Source: Rhipicephalus microplus
Taxonomy: Eukaryota; Arthropoda; Arachnida; Ixodida; Ixodidae
DNA: 64,000 nt
Assembly (NCBI RefSeq): GCF_043290135.1
Contig: NC_134705.1
Coordinates: 99,574,239 to 99,638,238 of the forward strand
Direction of reading: 5' to 3'
The notes beneath the pieces were generated by a model. That model worked only from the letters and a program-made list of their open reading frames with translations, made no database searches and was not told the origin of the DNA. This document shows, piece by piece, positions 30,993 to 43,860 of this stretch. Every line of letters starts with the position of its first letter. The first letter of the stretch is position 1. The translations under genes were made by a program, and so were the position numbers.

Positions 30993-32220
30993 CACTATTG
31001 TTAGTGAAGGAGGGTCTTGGCATATTAACATAACATATTTCTTCAGAGCAAGCTAAAGAATCTCGTGGTGAATGACCCTTTTCGTACGAAGGGCTCAAGT
31101 GATGTGTGCCACTTTTCGCGGTCTCGTGATACTACAGGCAACGCCTTTTCAGTGGATGTTGTAGATCTGTATTTTTCCATGCCACATAGCAAGCTTCTAG
31201 CCTCTGTAAAAACCTGCATTGAAGAAATTGGCGTTGATTTTATCAATGACGCAGGTGTTAGTGTAGACAATCTTTATGGCTTTTAGAAATTTATCTCAAT
31301 GTAACTTTTATAACGTTTGACGAAAAGCCCTTTCTTCAGCGGTAGGGAATCTGCATCGGTGCCCGTGTCGCGCTGGTTCTTTGCGATATTTTATTACGGA
31401 TATAGATAGGGAATCGGAGAATGTTATAAACAGGAGGAAGGTTTTACAGGTTTTTATGTACGTTGATAGTTTTTTTTCAATTCTTTTAGATTAGCAGGGT
31501 GATACATCCCCTGATTTTATATTAAACATAAGTATATGACTAGGACGAGGGCTTTTCTTTACTGTTGAGTTGCCAAAAGAAGCTTGTGTGCAGGTTTTAG
31601 ACTTAAGCCTACGTGGAACGATGAGCATTTTTGCTGGTCTTATCAACCTCGTGCATGTTTAGAAGGAGTCTGTCCGTACGATTCTGCCCACTCAAAGATA
31701 GTGAAAAGGGGCGTTGCGTCTCTTTGCTTGGAATCAGCGCTAACGAGGTCGTGCCTACACAGCATGAAACTCATTTTCCTCAATCAGGTGAGCCGATAAG
31801 AGACTGCTGGGTTCCCTTAATTGGTCATTACGGCCGTTGCATAATCACTTCTGCAGAAGTTTAAACGTGGAACACGGGAAGCGATGACTGCTACCCAGCC
31901 CTTGAGGATTAGGCCACAAGTTGTGCCATATATTGTGTTTTCTCGCACAACCTCCGGAAATTCGCGGCCAGGCACAGCGTACCGATGGTGCTTTCCACGC
32001 CCGAAAAAGTCGGAAGACTGTGCCAACGTGTGGACGATAGGAAGAAGCGCGGCTGCGAAAAGAAATATGAGAAGGCCTTTGTTAAGTGTTCCACGGGGTT
32101 AGTGTACTCCATGTACTTACGCTGCGGAAAAGTGAACATTGGCCACACCGAATGGTGTATTGCGTACAGATTAGGAGAACACTCCCAAACATTAAAAAAT
32201 CGAGAAGAAAAGTATGCGTG
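30993..32220 (+). pseudogene. Penelope-like element, copy 2, right part (RT and GIY-YIG)
   Basis: Continues copy 2 after the transposon: RDTTGNAFSVDVVDLYFSMPH (motif A), then in another frame VFMYVDSFF, where the YVDD box reads YVDS. The GIY-YIG segment at about 32040-32190 reads GLVYSMYLRCGKVNIGHT. The element stops at about 32220, some 440 bases earlier than copy 1, and joins the L1-like fragment directly. Inactive. Confidence 0.78.
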
Positions 32221-35130
32221 ATGACCACACTGAGTACGTGAACGCGTAAGAGTGTTACTTTCGCTTTCACGGTGGTCGTCTGCTCGTTGCGCTGAAAAGG
32301 GGGACCTGAAAGGATGCTAAACACCGGCACATCAGCCACACATCCTGTTGCGATGCATGAAAGAAACATTGAAAAAAGAACGCTCACATTCCCTTGTGGC
32401 GTCCTATTACTTATCTAGAGATTTATTATTATTATCAAGCAACAAATACACAAACTACGCAGGTCGTGTTATATTATTTTCGCCATGTCACATGCCACTG
32501 TTAGTAACGTCAGAGCACTGTTGTCTACGTAGAGGACCAACGTCACTGCATTGCCGTGTACGTAGGGCCATTCATACGCGCACGTCCTGCCCTCATTCTC
32601 TGGACGAGTGCCCGTAAAAGGAAGGGAGAGCAGCGTTCATCTTGAAATTTGAACAGTTTCCACGGCGCGTAGCGTTGCAAATTTTGGCAGACGTGATCTT
32701 GAACGCCCCATGTACGCATTGCGCTTGTCAGCTCGAAATTCCCACACCTGGTGAGTGGCCCTCTAAAGAGAGATTGCAGCGGCTTCTCCATTCGTACTGT
32801 TACTGCAACACAAAAACAGCAAGAATATTATGAATACTTTGAATACTGAGGCTGGAACACGACAGTACTTGCAACAAGGAAACCAGCCGCGATAGAAAGA
32901 CGACGTTGCATATAGTCGTGCGAGCAAAACCGGACATGTCACGGCGTTCCCGTCTGAGTCAGAACATAGCTCTTGGTTTTTTCGACCCACAGATCATCAT
33001 TGTACTGACATTTCTATATCACCACACCGAAGGATGTGTTAGGCCTGCTTGACCAATAATTATTTCGCACACCACGGGCAACGCTTCCCGATTTCCATGC
33101 CACATCCCAGCACACTTGACTATATTTACGATGCTACTAGTAGCATCAGGAAACCTTCGTATAGTGTTCATTGTGGTGGGTATGATCTCCTGATTGGTAC
33201 GAAATATTGCAGCATGATCAGATTATGCAAGTATCTTCACCTCACGTTCGCCGAATTGAAAAATTTTATACTTTAATTTTTAGTAATGGTCACACACAGA
33301 GTTTCTAGGTACAAAGCAAATAATGAAAGCGAAAGTGGGCAGCCTTGCCTTACAGATGAACGTACATTAATTATTCATGCTAAATTGCGGTTCACAATCA
33401 ACTTGTTTGAACAATTGTCGCAAGCCATTTCAACACCCTACAGTATCACAATGCCAACACCTACATGTTCTAACAATTTAAACAAAACGCTATGGCAAAA
33501 GCGTTCGCTAGATCAATTGGCAACATCGTAACCCATCTGAAATCAGCGTCACAGCCCCCCCCCCCCCTAATATGCTTCGTTTTACATGTATGTTCTTAAT
33601 ATTTGATCTTGGTCTTACTTCACAGGTTTAGTGTGGGTCAACCACTGCACATGTGACTGTTTGAAAACGCATCGCGAGAACGTTTTTTAGTATTTTGTTG
33701 TTCACAGTCATCAATGCTATCGGTATATAGCCAGATACATATTTTTTAGACGGTCTTTACTTTTTTGGATCAGAACAGTGTGTGCTTTCTTGAATGAAGG
33801 TGGTAGGCTAATACAATTTTTTCAGAACAAGACTAACTCTGCCTTGAAAGTCTTATGAAATACTGCCGTTATCCCATGTGCGCCAGGAGGTTTCTCGTTA
33901 TGCAGTTTGTCTATAACTACTTTTATCTCTCCTACAGTTTTATCAACTGACAAACTTTCTGTATCTTGGGGATATAAAGTTAGCAAAATGCTTAGAAATA
34001 GTTTTTTAAAAGTCGCTTCTTTGGGTATGCGATTGAAAATTACTTCGTGATAATATTCTGTAAATGCATTCTTTATATCTGTTCTGGTTTAGTGGTTAAC
34101 TGGCCATTATTTTTAAATCATGTGATGTCTTTAGCACGCGCACACTTTTTTAGTAGTTAAAATTCGCTGATAGGGCATGTTGTCAGCAATTAGGCAGTCT
34201 GCTTGAGCCCCTTAGAATCTAGGAATATTGATGACCTCGAGTTTGGTTTTAGTTTCTCAATTAAATTTTTTTGTGGTTTCTCTGTCTTCTTTGCTGTATC
34301 TCACAAGCAACTTCTTTAAACTGTTATCTTCCACACGTTCCTTGTCGCATATTTCTGCATGCGTCGCCATGGCACAAATTTTCAAAGTAGATTTGATGTA
34401 TTATCAATTTTCCGACCTGTTTCTAAATGCGAGGGTGCCACGTTTGTGTAATTGTTCTTTGATGCAACTGAAAAACTTATCGACGCTAAGTAGCTTGGCA
34501 TTTAATTTTCAGAGGTGCCATGTAGATGCACGTTTAGGATATTCTTTTTGGCCTAATGAGAGCATGATAGGTGAATGAACGCTGAATGAGACTTATTCAA
34601 CAGCACACCTTCACAAACATTTGCCAGCTCTAATACCACGTAAGCTCTGTCTAACCTTGCATGGCTAGATCCTTAATTATAGGTATAATTATGTTGCAAT
34701 CAGCCTTTAGCTAAGAAAGCAGCATGCCGAAGGGAATACTAGTTAATAATCTGTTTTGGTAATCAGCGCTGTCACATTTTCTATCTAAGCAGCTTGATCG
34801 ATCATCTGCATTGAACACACAGTTAAAATCTACAAGGACAACCAGTAGCCTATTAGTGTCGAACAAAGGAGACATTTCTTGGACAAAGGATAAGTGATCA
34901 CGAGGGTCTCTTGTTGCGTACACGTAGAATATTTTGATCTTTGCCTTCCGATAGATAAAATCACACAAAACAAACCTTCCATACAAAGAACGAATCACTG
35001 TTAACGCGAAAGCGTTAAACAGCTTGTATCGCAGAAATTCCGGTGTCGGCGTCGCTGTCAGCGTTGGTGTCGGCGTGGGGGTCGCTGGCTCTGAGCGAAA
35101 AAGCATCAAGTTATAACTGACCGAGAAATC
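32221..35130 (-). mobile_element. L1-like LINE fragment, copy 2 (EN, RT and C-terminus, decayed)
   Basis: Colinear with 5566-8500. The endonuclease at 34711-35030 reads FVLCDFIYRKAKIKIFYVYA and LVDFNCVFNADDRSS. RT and C-terminal blocks follow at lower coordinates (VRQGCPLTFAF-type at about 33310-33360; VWGVQDHVCQNLQRYA at about 32690-32730). It is as decayed as copy 1, and the shared defects suggest decay began before the unit was duplicated. Confidence 0.75.
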
Positions 35131-35290
35131 GAGAATGATGCAAATAAAATAAGTAAATGACAAAAAACGATGGAATAGAGTGGGGACCGAACCAGGGTTT
35201 TGGGGTTTGAGTTGAGACCGAAATCGGGTCGTCTGCGTGGCAAGCGGATGTTCGACCAAACGATCATGCCTCTGCTTGCGAAAACAGTGA
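35030..35290 (-). repeat. GGCGTC-rich SINE-like repeat, copy 2
   Basis: Counterpart of 8395-8650: GTGTCGGCGT words at 35041-35085 and the same AT-rich body to about 35290. Confidence 0.4.
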
Positions 35291-36078
35291 AAGGAACTTC
35301 ATCTGCTTGGGAATGCAGTGAAGGTAGCTTGCATGGTTCACAAACGCACGTATCTTGAATATATTGTTCACAATAAAAAATGATATATTGCAGTAATACT
35401 GCATGGTCAAGCGTTCATTCCCAACGGGCGTAAGAATATGGGATTATTATGAAGGCTCCGTGGCTTAAAGCCGGTACTCCACTACATGAAGTACACAGGT
35501 TGGTGCGCCTCTTGCCTTAAGGCCACGTAGTGGGTGCATAGCCCATCTGAAAAAGGTTTCATGCACTAATTGTTTGAAGTACACTCTACAATTAGGATGC
35601 CGCTATTACGTTCAACACCTAAAGACGAAGCTTTAATGTACCATACTGTTTCCTCAACAATACATAATTATTTCTCAGAAATTATTGCACACACCGCGGA
35701 AGTACCTTCTGTAAGGCCAACACACACAATATATCAGGTGCTGAAAGAAGCGAAATTATGTTGGGTTGCACTCTGACTTTCAACATTGTCTCTTGGCCAA
35801 CAAGCATGTGCAAGTCTTTTTCTGCAATGAGACGCCTGACCTGACACTGTTAACGCCTTATAGAAAATCCATGCACGTTAAGCATGCCTTCGGGAATCTA
35901 TTCACTTAGATGTGCCATTTTCATGAAGAGTGAACAGATTTACGCGATTAGCTCAACACCTCCTGAGAGCACCTAAGGCAGGGCCAAAATGCTCACTTTC
36001 TGGGCCGTTTGCTGCGAGCAGGTGACGAAGATGCCGATCGAGACATGGCAGATGAACAGGCGAAAAAGATTTGCAGCA
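35291..36078. other. Unit spacer, no gene seen
   Basis: Up to 35812 it matches 8651-9248. From 35815 (GCAATGAGACGCCTGACCTG) it matches 10231 onwards. The 27-bp-TIR element of unit 1 lies exactly between these two stretches. 35900-36078 is not present in unit 1. Confidence 0.6.
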
Positions 36079-36801
36079 TATCCACGGAGGGAATGATGGA
36101 GAGTGGGGCGAAGCATTCGTCTGACCATTCGTTCTTGCTTCCACGCGTCCGTGCGTGCGTCTGTTCATGCGTCCGTCCCTGCGTTTGTCCATGCATCCGC
36201 GCCTGTGTCCGTTCATGCGTCCATCCATGCATCTGTCTGCGTGTCCGTTCGTCCATCTATTCAACACTGCAAGTACCACCATCTCGCATCTTTTCATCAT
36301 ATATTCCCCATATAGAAGAACCGCCATCCAGCAGACATACTAAGGACTAAACGAGAGGTGGTACACGCACTCTTTCTAACGACTTGCGCTTCGGGCCTAC
36401 TTTCCACCTTTTAACCACCTCAATTTCATGGTATATACTAGTTCACGGTATTCGTGACACTGCGGCCCAACGGTCGCTAAACCTTTCTAAACTACGGAGG
36501 TTACACCCAGCGAGTATAACGTAGCAACCCTTTCTGGTCAGATAGTGCTCAATGTAGTTGCCAATGGCTGCTAATGGGGATCGCAGCATGCGCGTTAACT
36601 AAAACCCGAATGCTCCTGTATCTCACTCCCCCTCAGCAGCCATGAGAATGTACATTGAGCACTATTTTTTATTGTTCAACAGCGCACAGAAAAAATCTCT
36701 CACCAGCACCACCTTGGAGGTCAAAATGGTATATTTGTTACACACTACAACAGCTATTAGGGACGAACGGGAGCCGCTATAAGGAGCTTCAGCCCAAAAA
36801 T
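36079..36801 (+). repeat. GGGGCGAAGC minisatellite repeat, whole copy (unit 2)
   Basis: Begins CAGCATATCCACGG, then GAGTGGGGCGAAGC, a 4-bp/8-bp minisatellite (TGCGTCCGTCCCTGCG and similar) at about 36120-36265, a unique body, and an end GGAGCTTC that mirrors the start (GGGGCGAAGC / GCTTCGCCCC). The mirrored ends suggest a non-autonomous DNA transposon. Other copies are split over 10321-21295 and inverted at 58504-59485. Frames of Arg/Ser/Val/His repeats here are minisatellite translations. Confidence 0.65.
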
Positions 36802-36873
36802 AAAAGACTTCGGTTGGCAAGTGCTAAGGACGTCCCTGATCGTTCTACGTCAAAACTCATGCAGAGGCAGTGA

Positions 36874-38323
36874 GCGAGAAGGAGGAGATGTTCTACGTCA
36901 AGGGCGTCCGTCAGTAGGAGTTATGGTGCCCGTCGCGTCTTGGACGTCTTCAAAGCGCTTGTCTTCGACGTTGTTGTCCCTACGGGGACTAGAGCCGAGA
37001 TCGTCGTTGATGCGACGGCCCCAATAGTCGGCCTCTCGGAGGTATACTGTGTGCAGCATCAAGGAGCTCGAAACTTCCAAGTCATCGTGAAGAGCATGGC
37101 CTCCATGTCTCTAATCGTCTATGCTGGCTGCGTGGTGAATGGCGGCGAGCGTGTTCAAGTCGTTCCCGTTGGCCCAAGAGTGACCAACGTCGCCTGCCTG
37201 TTCCTGCCATTGTTCGTCTCAAACGAAGCTCTCGTCCAAGTGTTATCCCCGTATGGCAAGGTGCTTACTGTCACCCGTGGTTTCATGAGCAGGCGACGCG
37301 GCGTACTCACTGGAACGCGGTATGTTCGAATGAAGCTGAACGCCGCTAATCCTGTGCCGAACTACCTGCGCATCTCCGGTCACTGTGCTATGTTCCGCTA
37401 CCGTGGTCTCCAGCGTGTATGTCGAAGATGCGGCTGAGAAGACCATCTACGAGCCCAGTGCACAAAACATATAGTGGTCGCTACGGTGTGCACGTTCACG
37501 TTAGTGAAGGATTTGACCGCCCGGGTCGACGCTGCGGGGACGGCCACCCAACTGCGGTTTGCCCTGTCCGCCGCTCTTACTCCGACGCTGCCGCTTGTGT
37601 CTTTTCACCACTGACACCGGTAACGGAACCAACTACCGACTCGAGAGACGCAGTGGAGGTCACCGACGCTATTGTGCTGGCCTCAACGCTACAAGTTCCT
37701 TCAATCGAAGCGCACAACGAAAGCGCGATTGTCGATCCGATGCTTGGCACGCCGGCCTCCCCGCTGGTGCAGGAACCGTGCGCTTCGAAAGACGCAACGC
37801 ACTGCCCTGCAAACGGCGTCGGCGTCTCTTCTTTGAGGCCACTTGATCTTAAGTGCACAAATGATCCCAGTTTTCAGGCTGCTGCTGTTATAGTTGACCC
37901 TACGACCCTTGTTATTTCGGAAAACAGTGGCGAAAATACCACAGCCACTTTTGTTGCGGCCGCTCCGACCGTTTCGACATAGTGTCGTACACGTAAAAAA
38001 TCTCCGCATAAAGGGTGCCTACACCGGCCTGCCGAGACGTGGACAGTGGTGTCAGCATCAAGAATGTGGATGCAAGCTTGCCGGCGGCTCAGTCCCTACC
38101 TCCGCAGGACACGTCTTCGGAAGACGGTCTCAGCCTGGGACTGGATAGTAGCATCGAACTGTCTAGCCTTGCCGATTTTGACGTCGACATTGGAACTCCA
38201 CGTGAAACAAAGCGAGGGCACACTTCGAGTTCTTGCTCCGATGAACGCAGTGATGGCCGTGGTATAGCCCATTGGTCCGAAAAACCTCGACCCACTTCTG
38301 GAGGGTCGAACAGTGCTTTGTAA
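36874..38323 (+). pseudogene. L1-like LINE ORF1 (RNA-binding protein)
   Basis: The N-terminal frame (36874-37437) reads VLDVFKALVFDVVVPTGTRA, VIVKSMASMS and VLSPYGKVLTVTRGF, an RRM-like stretch, ending in CRRCG followed by a stop at 37435-37437. The zinc-knuckle zone continues across a frameshift near 37460 (DHLRAQC, then GRRCGDGHPTAVCPVRRSYS). The acidic, Ser/Thr-rich C-terminus spans 37560-37982 and 38015-38323. An upstream stop at 36871-36873 means the true start is lost. ORF1 would coat the LINE RNA. Confidence 0.7.
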
Positions 38324-38389
38324 TTTGGTTGAGGAAGTCTCCCCTGGACACGTTTTAGGACACCGTCAAGAACATTGTGTCCAGGTTAG

Positions 38390-38914
38390 TCTTTACTTTT
38401 TATTACGGCTACTACACTGCATATTTTTTCATTTGATGTTCAGGATTTTCGCAGTCCGGCAAAGCAGGCTGAAATGATCAGTGTCACCTGCGCTGCAAAT
38501 CGTTATGTTTTGTGCCTCCAGGAAACAAATTTCTTCCCGCTATCCCACGTGCTTCCTTTTAAACAAAAGTTCAACCTAGGTTGTGATTTCTCTTTCGCTA
38601 CTTCTCGTTTTACTGAAGTAGGCATCATTATTTTTATTCGAGCTCTATTACGGGATTGTCATGCTTTTTACGATGGCGTGGGCAGGGTTTTGGTTTTAGA
38701 CTGTAGCTACTTTTCATTCAGATTAAAGATACTGTGTGTGTATGGGCCAGCGCAAGCTGCACAGTCTAATGACTTTTTTAGAGACCTGGGCGTGTTTTTT
38801 CTTGACGGTCGTGATGTCATTCAAATAAGTGACTTCAACTGCGTTCTAAACACGCGAACCGATGTACAAGGTCCTGGCTGGGGGCGGTCTGCTTGGAATT
38901 CACGCGAGCTGTGA
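38390..38914 (+). pseudogene. L1-like LINE ORF2: endonuclease domain
   Basis: DFRSPAKQAEMISVT leads into YVLCLQETNF, with the catalytic Glu of APE-type endonucleases, then RLKILCVYGPAQAAQSNDFF and IQISDFNCVLNTRTD, where GDFNCVL is expected (Asp and Asn kept, Gly changed to Ser). Stop at 38912-38914. The domain nicks the target for primed reverse transcription. Confidence 0.75.
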
Positions 38915-39628
38915 CGCCTTGTCTACCACTTTTCATTAGTGGACGCGCAGAATGTAGTGCACGGAAATACCTTTGTTTGGACATGGCGGCGCGGACGATC
39001 CTCAAGCAGGCTCTACCGGGCTTATATCCCACGAGCGTTAGAGGCATTTTGTCCCCGATTTATGCGTTCCGTCCTTCGCACCTTCTCCTGTATACGTATC
39101 TGATCATCGGCCTATTGTCTTGAAGCTCGAAGTTCCATTTTCTTTTTTGGATAAACCATGGCATCTTGATGTTCGCGTCCTTCAGGACGTGCGCTCAAGA
39201 TTAGATTTGTCACGCGCAATACGTGTGTCGTTCACGGCGCCTGGTCCTGAAAATGGGGATGCGCTTAAAACTTAGTGGCGCCTGCGCTGCGCAGTAGAGG
39301 GGCGTTGCTTCGTCGACGCGTTTCTGAAGAGCTTGCTGATACTGCGATGCAGTTACGCATTGCTTTGCGCGCCGAGACGCTTTCTCCTCTGACGTGAGCG
39401 TGGCAGCGTGAACTGCGTGAACGCTTTAAACGCTTGACTGCTGCTTCGTCCCTGGTGACAGAAGCATGGAGCTGTAGACACAATCCATGTGCACATCCCG
39501 AGGTACTGCGCTACGCGAGACATTCGTTTTTTGGGCAATCACAGCAATCTGTCTCTATGAGAACAAAAATACCACCTGCGCAGCGGCTTCCTACGCGTGA
39601 TCGATCTGTTTTCTTGTCGTGTTAGGGC
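38915..39628 (+). pseudogene. L1-like LINE ORF2: linker between endonuclease and RT (degraded)
   Basis: Broken into short frames: RRLVYHFSLVDAQNVVHGNTF, LRRRVSEELADTAMQLRIAL, and KRLTAASSLVTEAWSC. These fit the region between endonuclease and RT in L1-like LINEs. Stops about every 100-200 bases. Confidence 0.6.
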
Positions 39629-41004
39629 ATGCGGACTAACTGTGATGAAACACCGCCAAGGCTTAGAAGTTTGCCCCGTATTCCCCAAGAAGCTGCGGAT
39701 TGCCTGCACATCTATTCGTCGGCTGAGGAGGTAAAAGCGGCACTGAAATCTATGAAACGTGGAACGGCCCCTGGGCCATCCGGTTTTCCTGTTGAGTTTT
39801 ACTTGACATTTTGTGATGAGATTTGTGCTACCTTTACCGCGGTTATCCGGCGATGCTATGAGGACGGTATCTTTCCATCAAGTTTCCGAGATAGACGCAT
39901 TGTGCTTATTCCAAAAGGTGATGCTTCCTCTGTTAATCCTGAAAATTGGAGACCTATCACGCTCCTCAGCCTTGACTATAAGATATTCGCGGCGGTAGTC
40001 GTTCAACGGTTGAGGGGTCTGTTGAACACCCTGGTGGGTCATCACCAGACTTCATCAGTGCTTGGACAAGAAATACACAGCTTCTCATTTACAACACGGG
40101 ATATCATAGTCTATACTCTGTCGCGATCTGCGCGTGGTATCCTCGTGTCTTTGAACCAGGAAAAAGCGTTTGACCGACTAGAGCAAGCGTATATCTCTAA
40201 TGTGCTCACAACCTTCAGGTTTTGTAATTTGTTTGTGGAAATTATTAAAAATACATACGCTGGTCTGAAAAGCACACTAGTTCTGGATGGCTGGGAAAGT
40301 GCTGCCTTTTGCATAACACGTGGAATCCGTCAGGGATGTACATTGTCCCTTGATCTATTTGTCTTCAGCCTTGAGACACACTTGCGTGCTCTTGACACGG
40401 ATTCACGAGTCCGGGGTCTTGCACTTCCTGATTGCGGTGTCTTGAAGTCACAGCTTTCGCTGTTTATATAACCTTGAACCTTTCAGATGAAGATTGCCTT
40501 TCACGCAACCTGTGTGTATTTTCCCAGTATGGCGACATTTCAGGTGCAGCGTTGAATATCTCCAAGTCCCGGTATTTCTTCATTGGCTCTCTAAACTACA
40601 GGCTTAGCGCCGGTTTTTCAATTCAGCCGGCCGCGTCCCTTTGTATTTTAGGTATTTTATACAACCACTACGGCATTTGCGAATCCATTTGGTTAAACGC
40701 ACTCGAAGAAGTAAGACTGAACATTCAGGATGCACGGGATTTTGGCTTCCCGCTTCTTGAGCGGAGGTACCTTGCGCAGACTGTATTTTGCGGTCGTATT
40801 TGGAACCTTTCGCACGTCATGCAGCCATCTTTACGTATTGTACGATCACTGCTGTCTGCTTTGTGTTCCTTTTTTTTTGGTCAACCAGCACTGAGTTGGT
40901 CTTTTGTGCGGCACTGGGACAGCAGCGTTCTCAGGAAGGCTTTGCTTTCCCTTCAGTGTCCATACGCTGTTGGCTGCTGGCACTGCGCTTCCTTTTGTGC
41001 GTAG
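39629..41004 (+). pseudogene. L1-like LINE ORF2: reverse transcriptase
   Basis: The open frame 39629-40471 holds AALKSMKRGTAPGPSGFPVEFY, RRIVLIPKGDASSVNPENWRP, ITLLSLDYKIFAAVVVQRL, then VSLNQEKAFDRLEQAYIS, where the motif A Asp is Asn, and RGIRQGCTLSLDLFVFSLE (motif B). After a shift near 40440 the YADD box is lost. The next frame, 40432-41004, carries LNISKSRYFFIGS and the thumb region FGFPLLERRYLAQTVFCGRI. Motif A and C losses show it is inactive. Confidence 0.82.
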
Positions 41005-41127
41005 TGCAGGGGGAGGAATCTCCCGCACGAACGCTTGCATATTACTTTCTGGGTACTCACCTTCGGCACTTGATGCCTAATGTGCAACTTAACAGGGGGC
41101 CCTAGTCAATAACACTTCCTGCGTTTT

Positions 41128-41790
41128 ATGCAACTGTTGCATTTTTTTCGCCATGTCAAGTCGAGCTGTCCTGGCATAGATATTTTGAACAACCACATAG
41201 TTGAGGCAACTGCTGCTTTGTTGCTTCCGTTGGTCCCGCCAGCCCGCCGTGCTCGCTCTAGACGGGTGTCTTGGAGTACGTTAACGGCTTATTTTCTGCC
41301 TCGACACCTCCGGGACTTCATGTGGCGCCTAGGATGGGGTGTGCTTCGTACTCTCGACCGCCTCGAAAGGTGGAAAATGGTCCAGTCAGCAACATGTACG
41401 AACTGCTTCCTTCGGCATGCAAATCAGAATTTTCTGAGGCATTGTGTCATTGCTCGCGTTTTCTGGAGAGCAGTACATGCTGGATTTTGCTGCCTGAGAG
41501 TAAATCGCTTCGTTTCTTTTGGGCGTTGTTCACGAGGGCGCCTCGCTTGTCTTCTCATTGTTGCAGGCTCTTTCTGCTTCAGGCGCAACCGCTGCGAGGT
41601 GGTTGCAGCGGGCTGCCGCCGCACGCTCTACCTAATTTTAGAGCGATTGTACTCGAAGCTGCTGTCTGTTTTGTCGAAGGAGCTCTTCTTCCTCAGTGAA
41701 GAGGAATTTCTTCGGCACTGGTCTTGCCCTTTCGTGTTGGTCTGTGATGGACGAGTGAAACTTGTCTTTCGGCCAGCGTGGTATTGGTAG
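41128..41790 (+). pseudogene. L1-like LINE ORF2: C-terminal domain with Cys/His motif
   Basis: An open frame of 220 codons. PRHLRDFMWRLGWGVLRTLD, then CTNCFLRHANQNFLRHC (C-x2-C, H, C; the zinc-binding tail of L1-type ORF2, zf-RVT-like). Ends FVLVCDGRVKLVFRPAWYW. It follows the RT frame after a break at 41005-41127. The rest, to 42062, is the 3' UTR without a clear poly(A). Confidence 0.75.
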
Positions 41791-42062
41791 GCTGATGTGT
41801 CACTACGCTGGCAGAAATGGCATGCCAACTTGTAAATATGCAAAATGTACATATTCATGTTTTATTTGTATCTCTGGTCTACCTTGAAGTATTTTTGTGG
41901 TTCTGATATTATGAACGGTCGAATGTACATGTTCTTTCAACGTCATATCATAACCATGTTCATGTGTATAACGTTTCTTTGTCATCATCGTTAGAGTATG
42001 TCTAACAAGGGAATGTTCTGTTGAGTGTTAATCACGTTTGTGGCGATAACGTTTTTCTAAAC

Positions 42063-42717
42063 AAAAGCTTAATCGAAAAAACAAACAAACAAAATACCCT
42101 GCTAGGTTACCTGCCCAGGCTCAGGGCAGCTAGACGCTTTGTGCGGTGAGGCGTAGCCTTTCCGCCGTTGTCCGGGCCCGCTAGATTGCCCAGAGTTGGT
42201 CGCACAGATCGTAGCTATATTCACCGCACGTAGCCGACGCTCCTGAAGAAGGTCCAGTCCTATATTGGGCTCTCGGTATATTACCGTTACATGTGTGCAG
42301 TGCCATGGAATAACCGCCAAACCTGCATGTTCATGCTTACAGTTGGCACAGATTGCTTGTGGGTATTGTCTTGATGTCACTTTTTTAAGGCGTACTGGGT
42401 TTGGAAAAGTTCGGGTTCACAATCTTTTTCTATTCGTTTTTTGAGATCTGTGTAGCTGTTTGTGTGGTGGGAGATACTCTTCTAGTTGTTTCGTATTGTG
42501 TGCCAATATGTCATAGTACGCGACCAGTGTGTCTCTGTCGTCTTTTATTCTATATTCTTCATTGTCATCGCATCACCTCCATAGTCCCTATCACATCCAG
42601 TGGAGTCGTCCCCCCTTCCGTGGCGAGTGTGGGGTGCCGAGCCGTCGCTGTTTGAGCTGTGGTGGGTTAGTTCTCTCAAGGTTCGGTGGGCGTTCTCGTT
42701 GAGGTTCAGAGGGATGG
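42063..42717 (-). pseudogene. I-type LINE 3' end, C-terminal part (unit 2, left of insertion)
   Basis: Matches 21296-21920: SRQYPQAICANCKHEHAGLAVI with the Cys/His motif (42102-42380), and the TTTG-type tail at about 42073-42095. It continues at 55367 after the nested LINE insertion. AGGGATGG at 42710-42717 is the left target duplication of that insertion. Confidence 0.75.
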
Positions 42718-42979
42718 GCGTGAGTGAGTGAGCAAACGTTATTTAACCAGCAGATTTAGGCGTGGGCCTAAGCCGTGCCAGGGGCGGTGGAGAGACCGTG
42801 TCTCTCAGCCTCTACCGTGCTCGCTGGATGGCCCATATTTGATCTGTCTGATCTGAGCTGGTCCGCGCGGCTCCCCGCCGCGCCCCAAGCTGTCCTGGGG
42901 ATACTGCATTGGCGTCCTGTATCTGTGTGCATTACCATAACATATTCTCTAGGGTGGCACGTCTCATGCTACATAGCTT

Positions 42980-43860
42980 ACACGAGTCATCTGGGTATAG
43001 TTCGGGGTAGATGCGATTTAGGTGCTTTGGGTCAAGAAATATTCTAGTTTGAAGTCGCCTCCAATCAACCTCCTGAGATCCGTCTAATGTGGAGCTAGGT
43101 GGCGGAAATCAGCGCCTCGACTTTTGGTAGAATTGGATAATGTCGCAAAACCTAAACATTCTCTCACTCTCCCACCACTCCTCTTGTCCCAGTGCCTCAT
43201 GTGAAGCTCCATCGCGAGTGCAGCAAGTGAGACCTCGCGTTACGCGGTGAGCCTCCTCGTTGAGGTTGGGAATGAGGGACACACACGAGGTGTGGGCTGG
43301 GAACCATATAAGATACCTTTCTTTGAATTGCTCGGATGATATGAGATTTGCCTTGCGGAAGAGTATGTTGGCTGCCTCGGGAGATATTCTTCTTCGTGCA
43401 TAGTTACGGATTGCCGACTGCGAGTCGCTGATGACATACCAACACTTTGCGGAAATTATAGCCTGTGCAGTAGCCACCCCTTCCGCGATTTCTGAATTAT
43501 CTGAGTGTATGGAGCACGCGTTTACGCATTTCTGGTCGGTTCTCATTACTGCCGCAACGTAGGAATTGCGGCTAGGGTAATCCTCTGCATGTATGAACAA
43601 CGTCTCCTTGTCTCTGCCGTAGGCCTTAAGTAGAGTTCTAGCTCGGCTTTCTCTTCTGCCCGCAATAAATTCGGGGTGCATCTTTTTGGGCAGATTGGGG
43701 ACCTGGATATTTTCCCTGATTATCTTTAGTACCGACACTTTACTTCCTTGTTGCCTATGGTAATTTATCCCCAACTTCTCTAGGATACACCGTCCTGTGT
43801 GCGTGCTGGCTAGTCTCTCCAACTGGGCAATCTGTTGCGCTTCTATCAGCTCCTTAAAGT
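42980..43860 (-). pseudogene. LINE A ORF2: RNase H and C-terminus
   Basis: The frame 43109-43822 reads TLFIHAEDYPSRNSYVAAVM (first Asp region), EIAEGVATAQAIIS (Glu), CWYVISDSQSAIRNYARRRI (second Asp) and YLIWFPAHTSC, the RNase H blocks of I-type LINEs. The last His/Asp block is altered. A remnant of the C-terminal tail lies at lower coordinates (about 42980). Confidence 0.8.

Larger units (their letters stand above)
36807..42062 (+). mobile_element. Near full-length L1-like LINE
   Basis: Plus strand: ORF1 with zinc knuckles, then ORF2 with endonuclease, reverse transcriptase and a C-terminal Cys/His motif, 5.3 kb in all. Both flanks carry AAAAG (36802-36806 and 42063-42067), and the site is empty in unit 1 (AAAAG at about 21280-21284), so this is an insertion after the unit duplicated. 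Several stops and frameshifts, but all domains are recognisable. It belongs to the same broad group as the decayed fragments at 5566-8500 and 32221-35130. Confidence 0.82.

Noticed and set aside
35953..36350. Frames rich in Ser/Val/His/Arg or Arg/Thr/Asp repeats (also at 10185-10412, 13201-13480 and 58983-59577)
   Set aside because: Translations of the 4-bp minisatellite; no conservation between copies.
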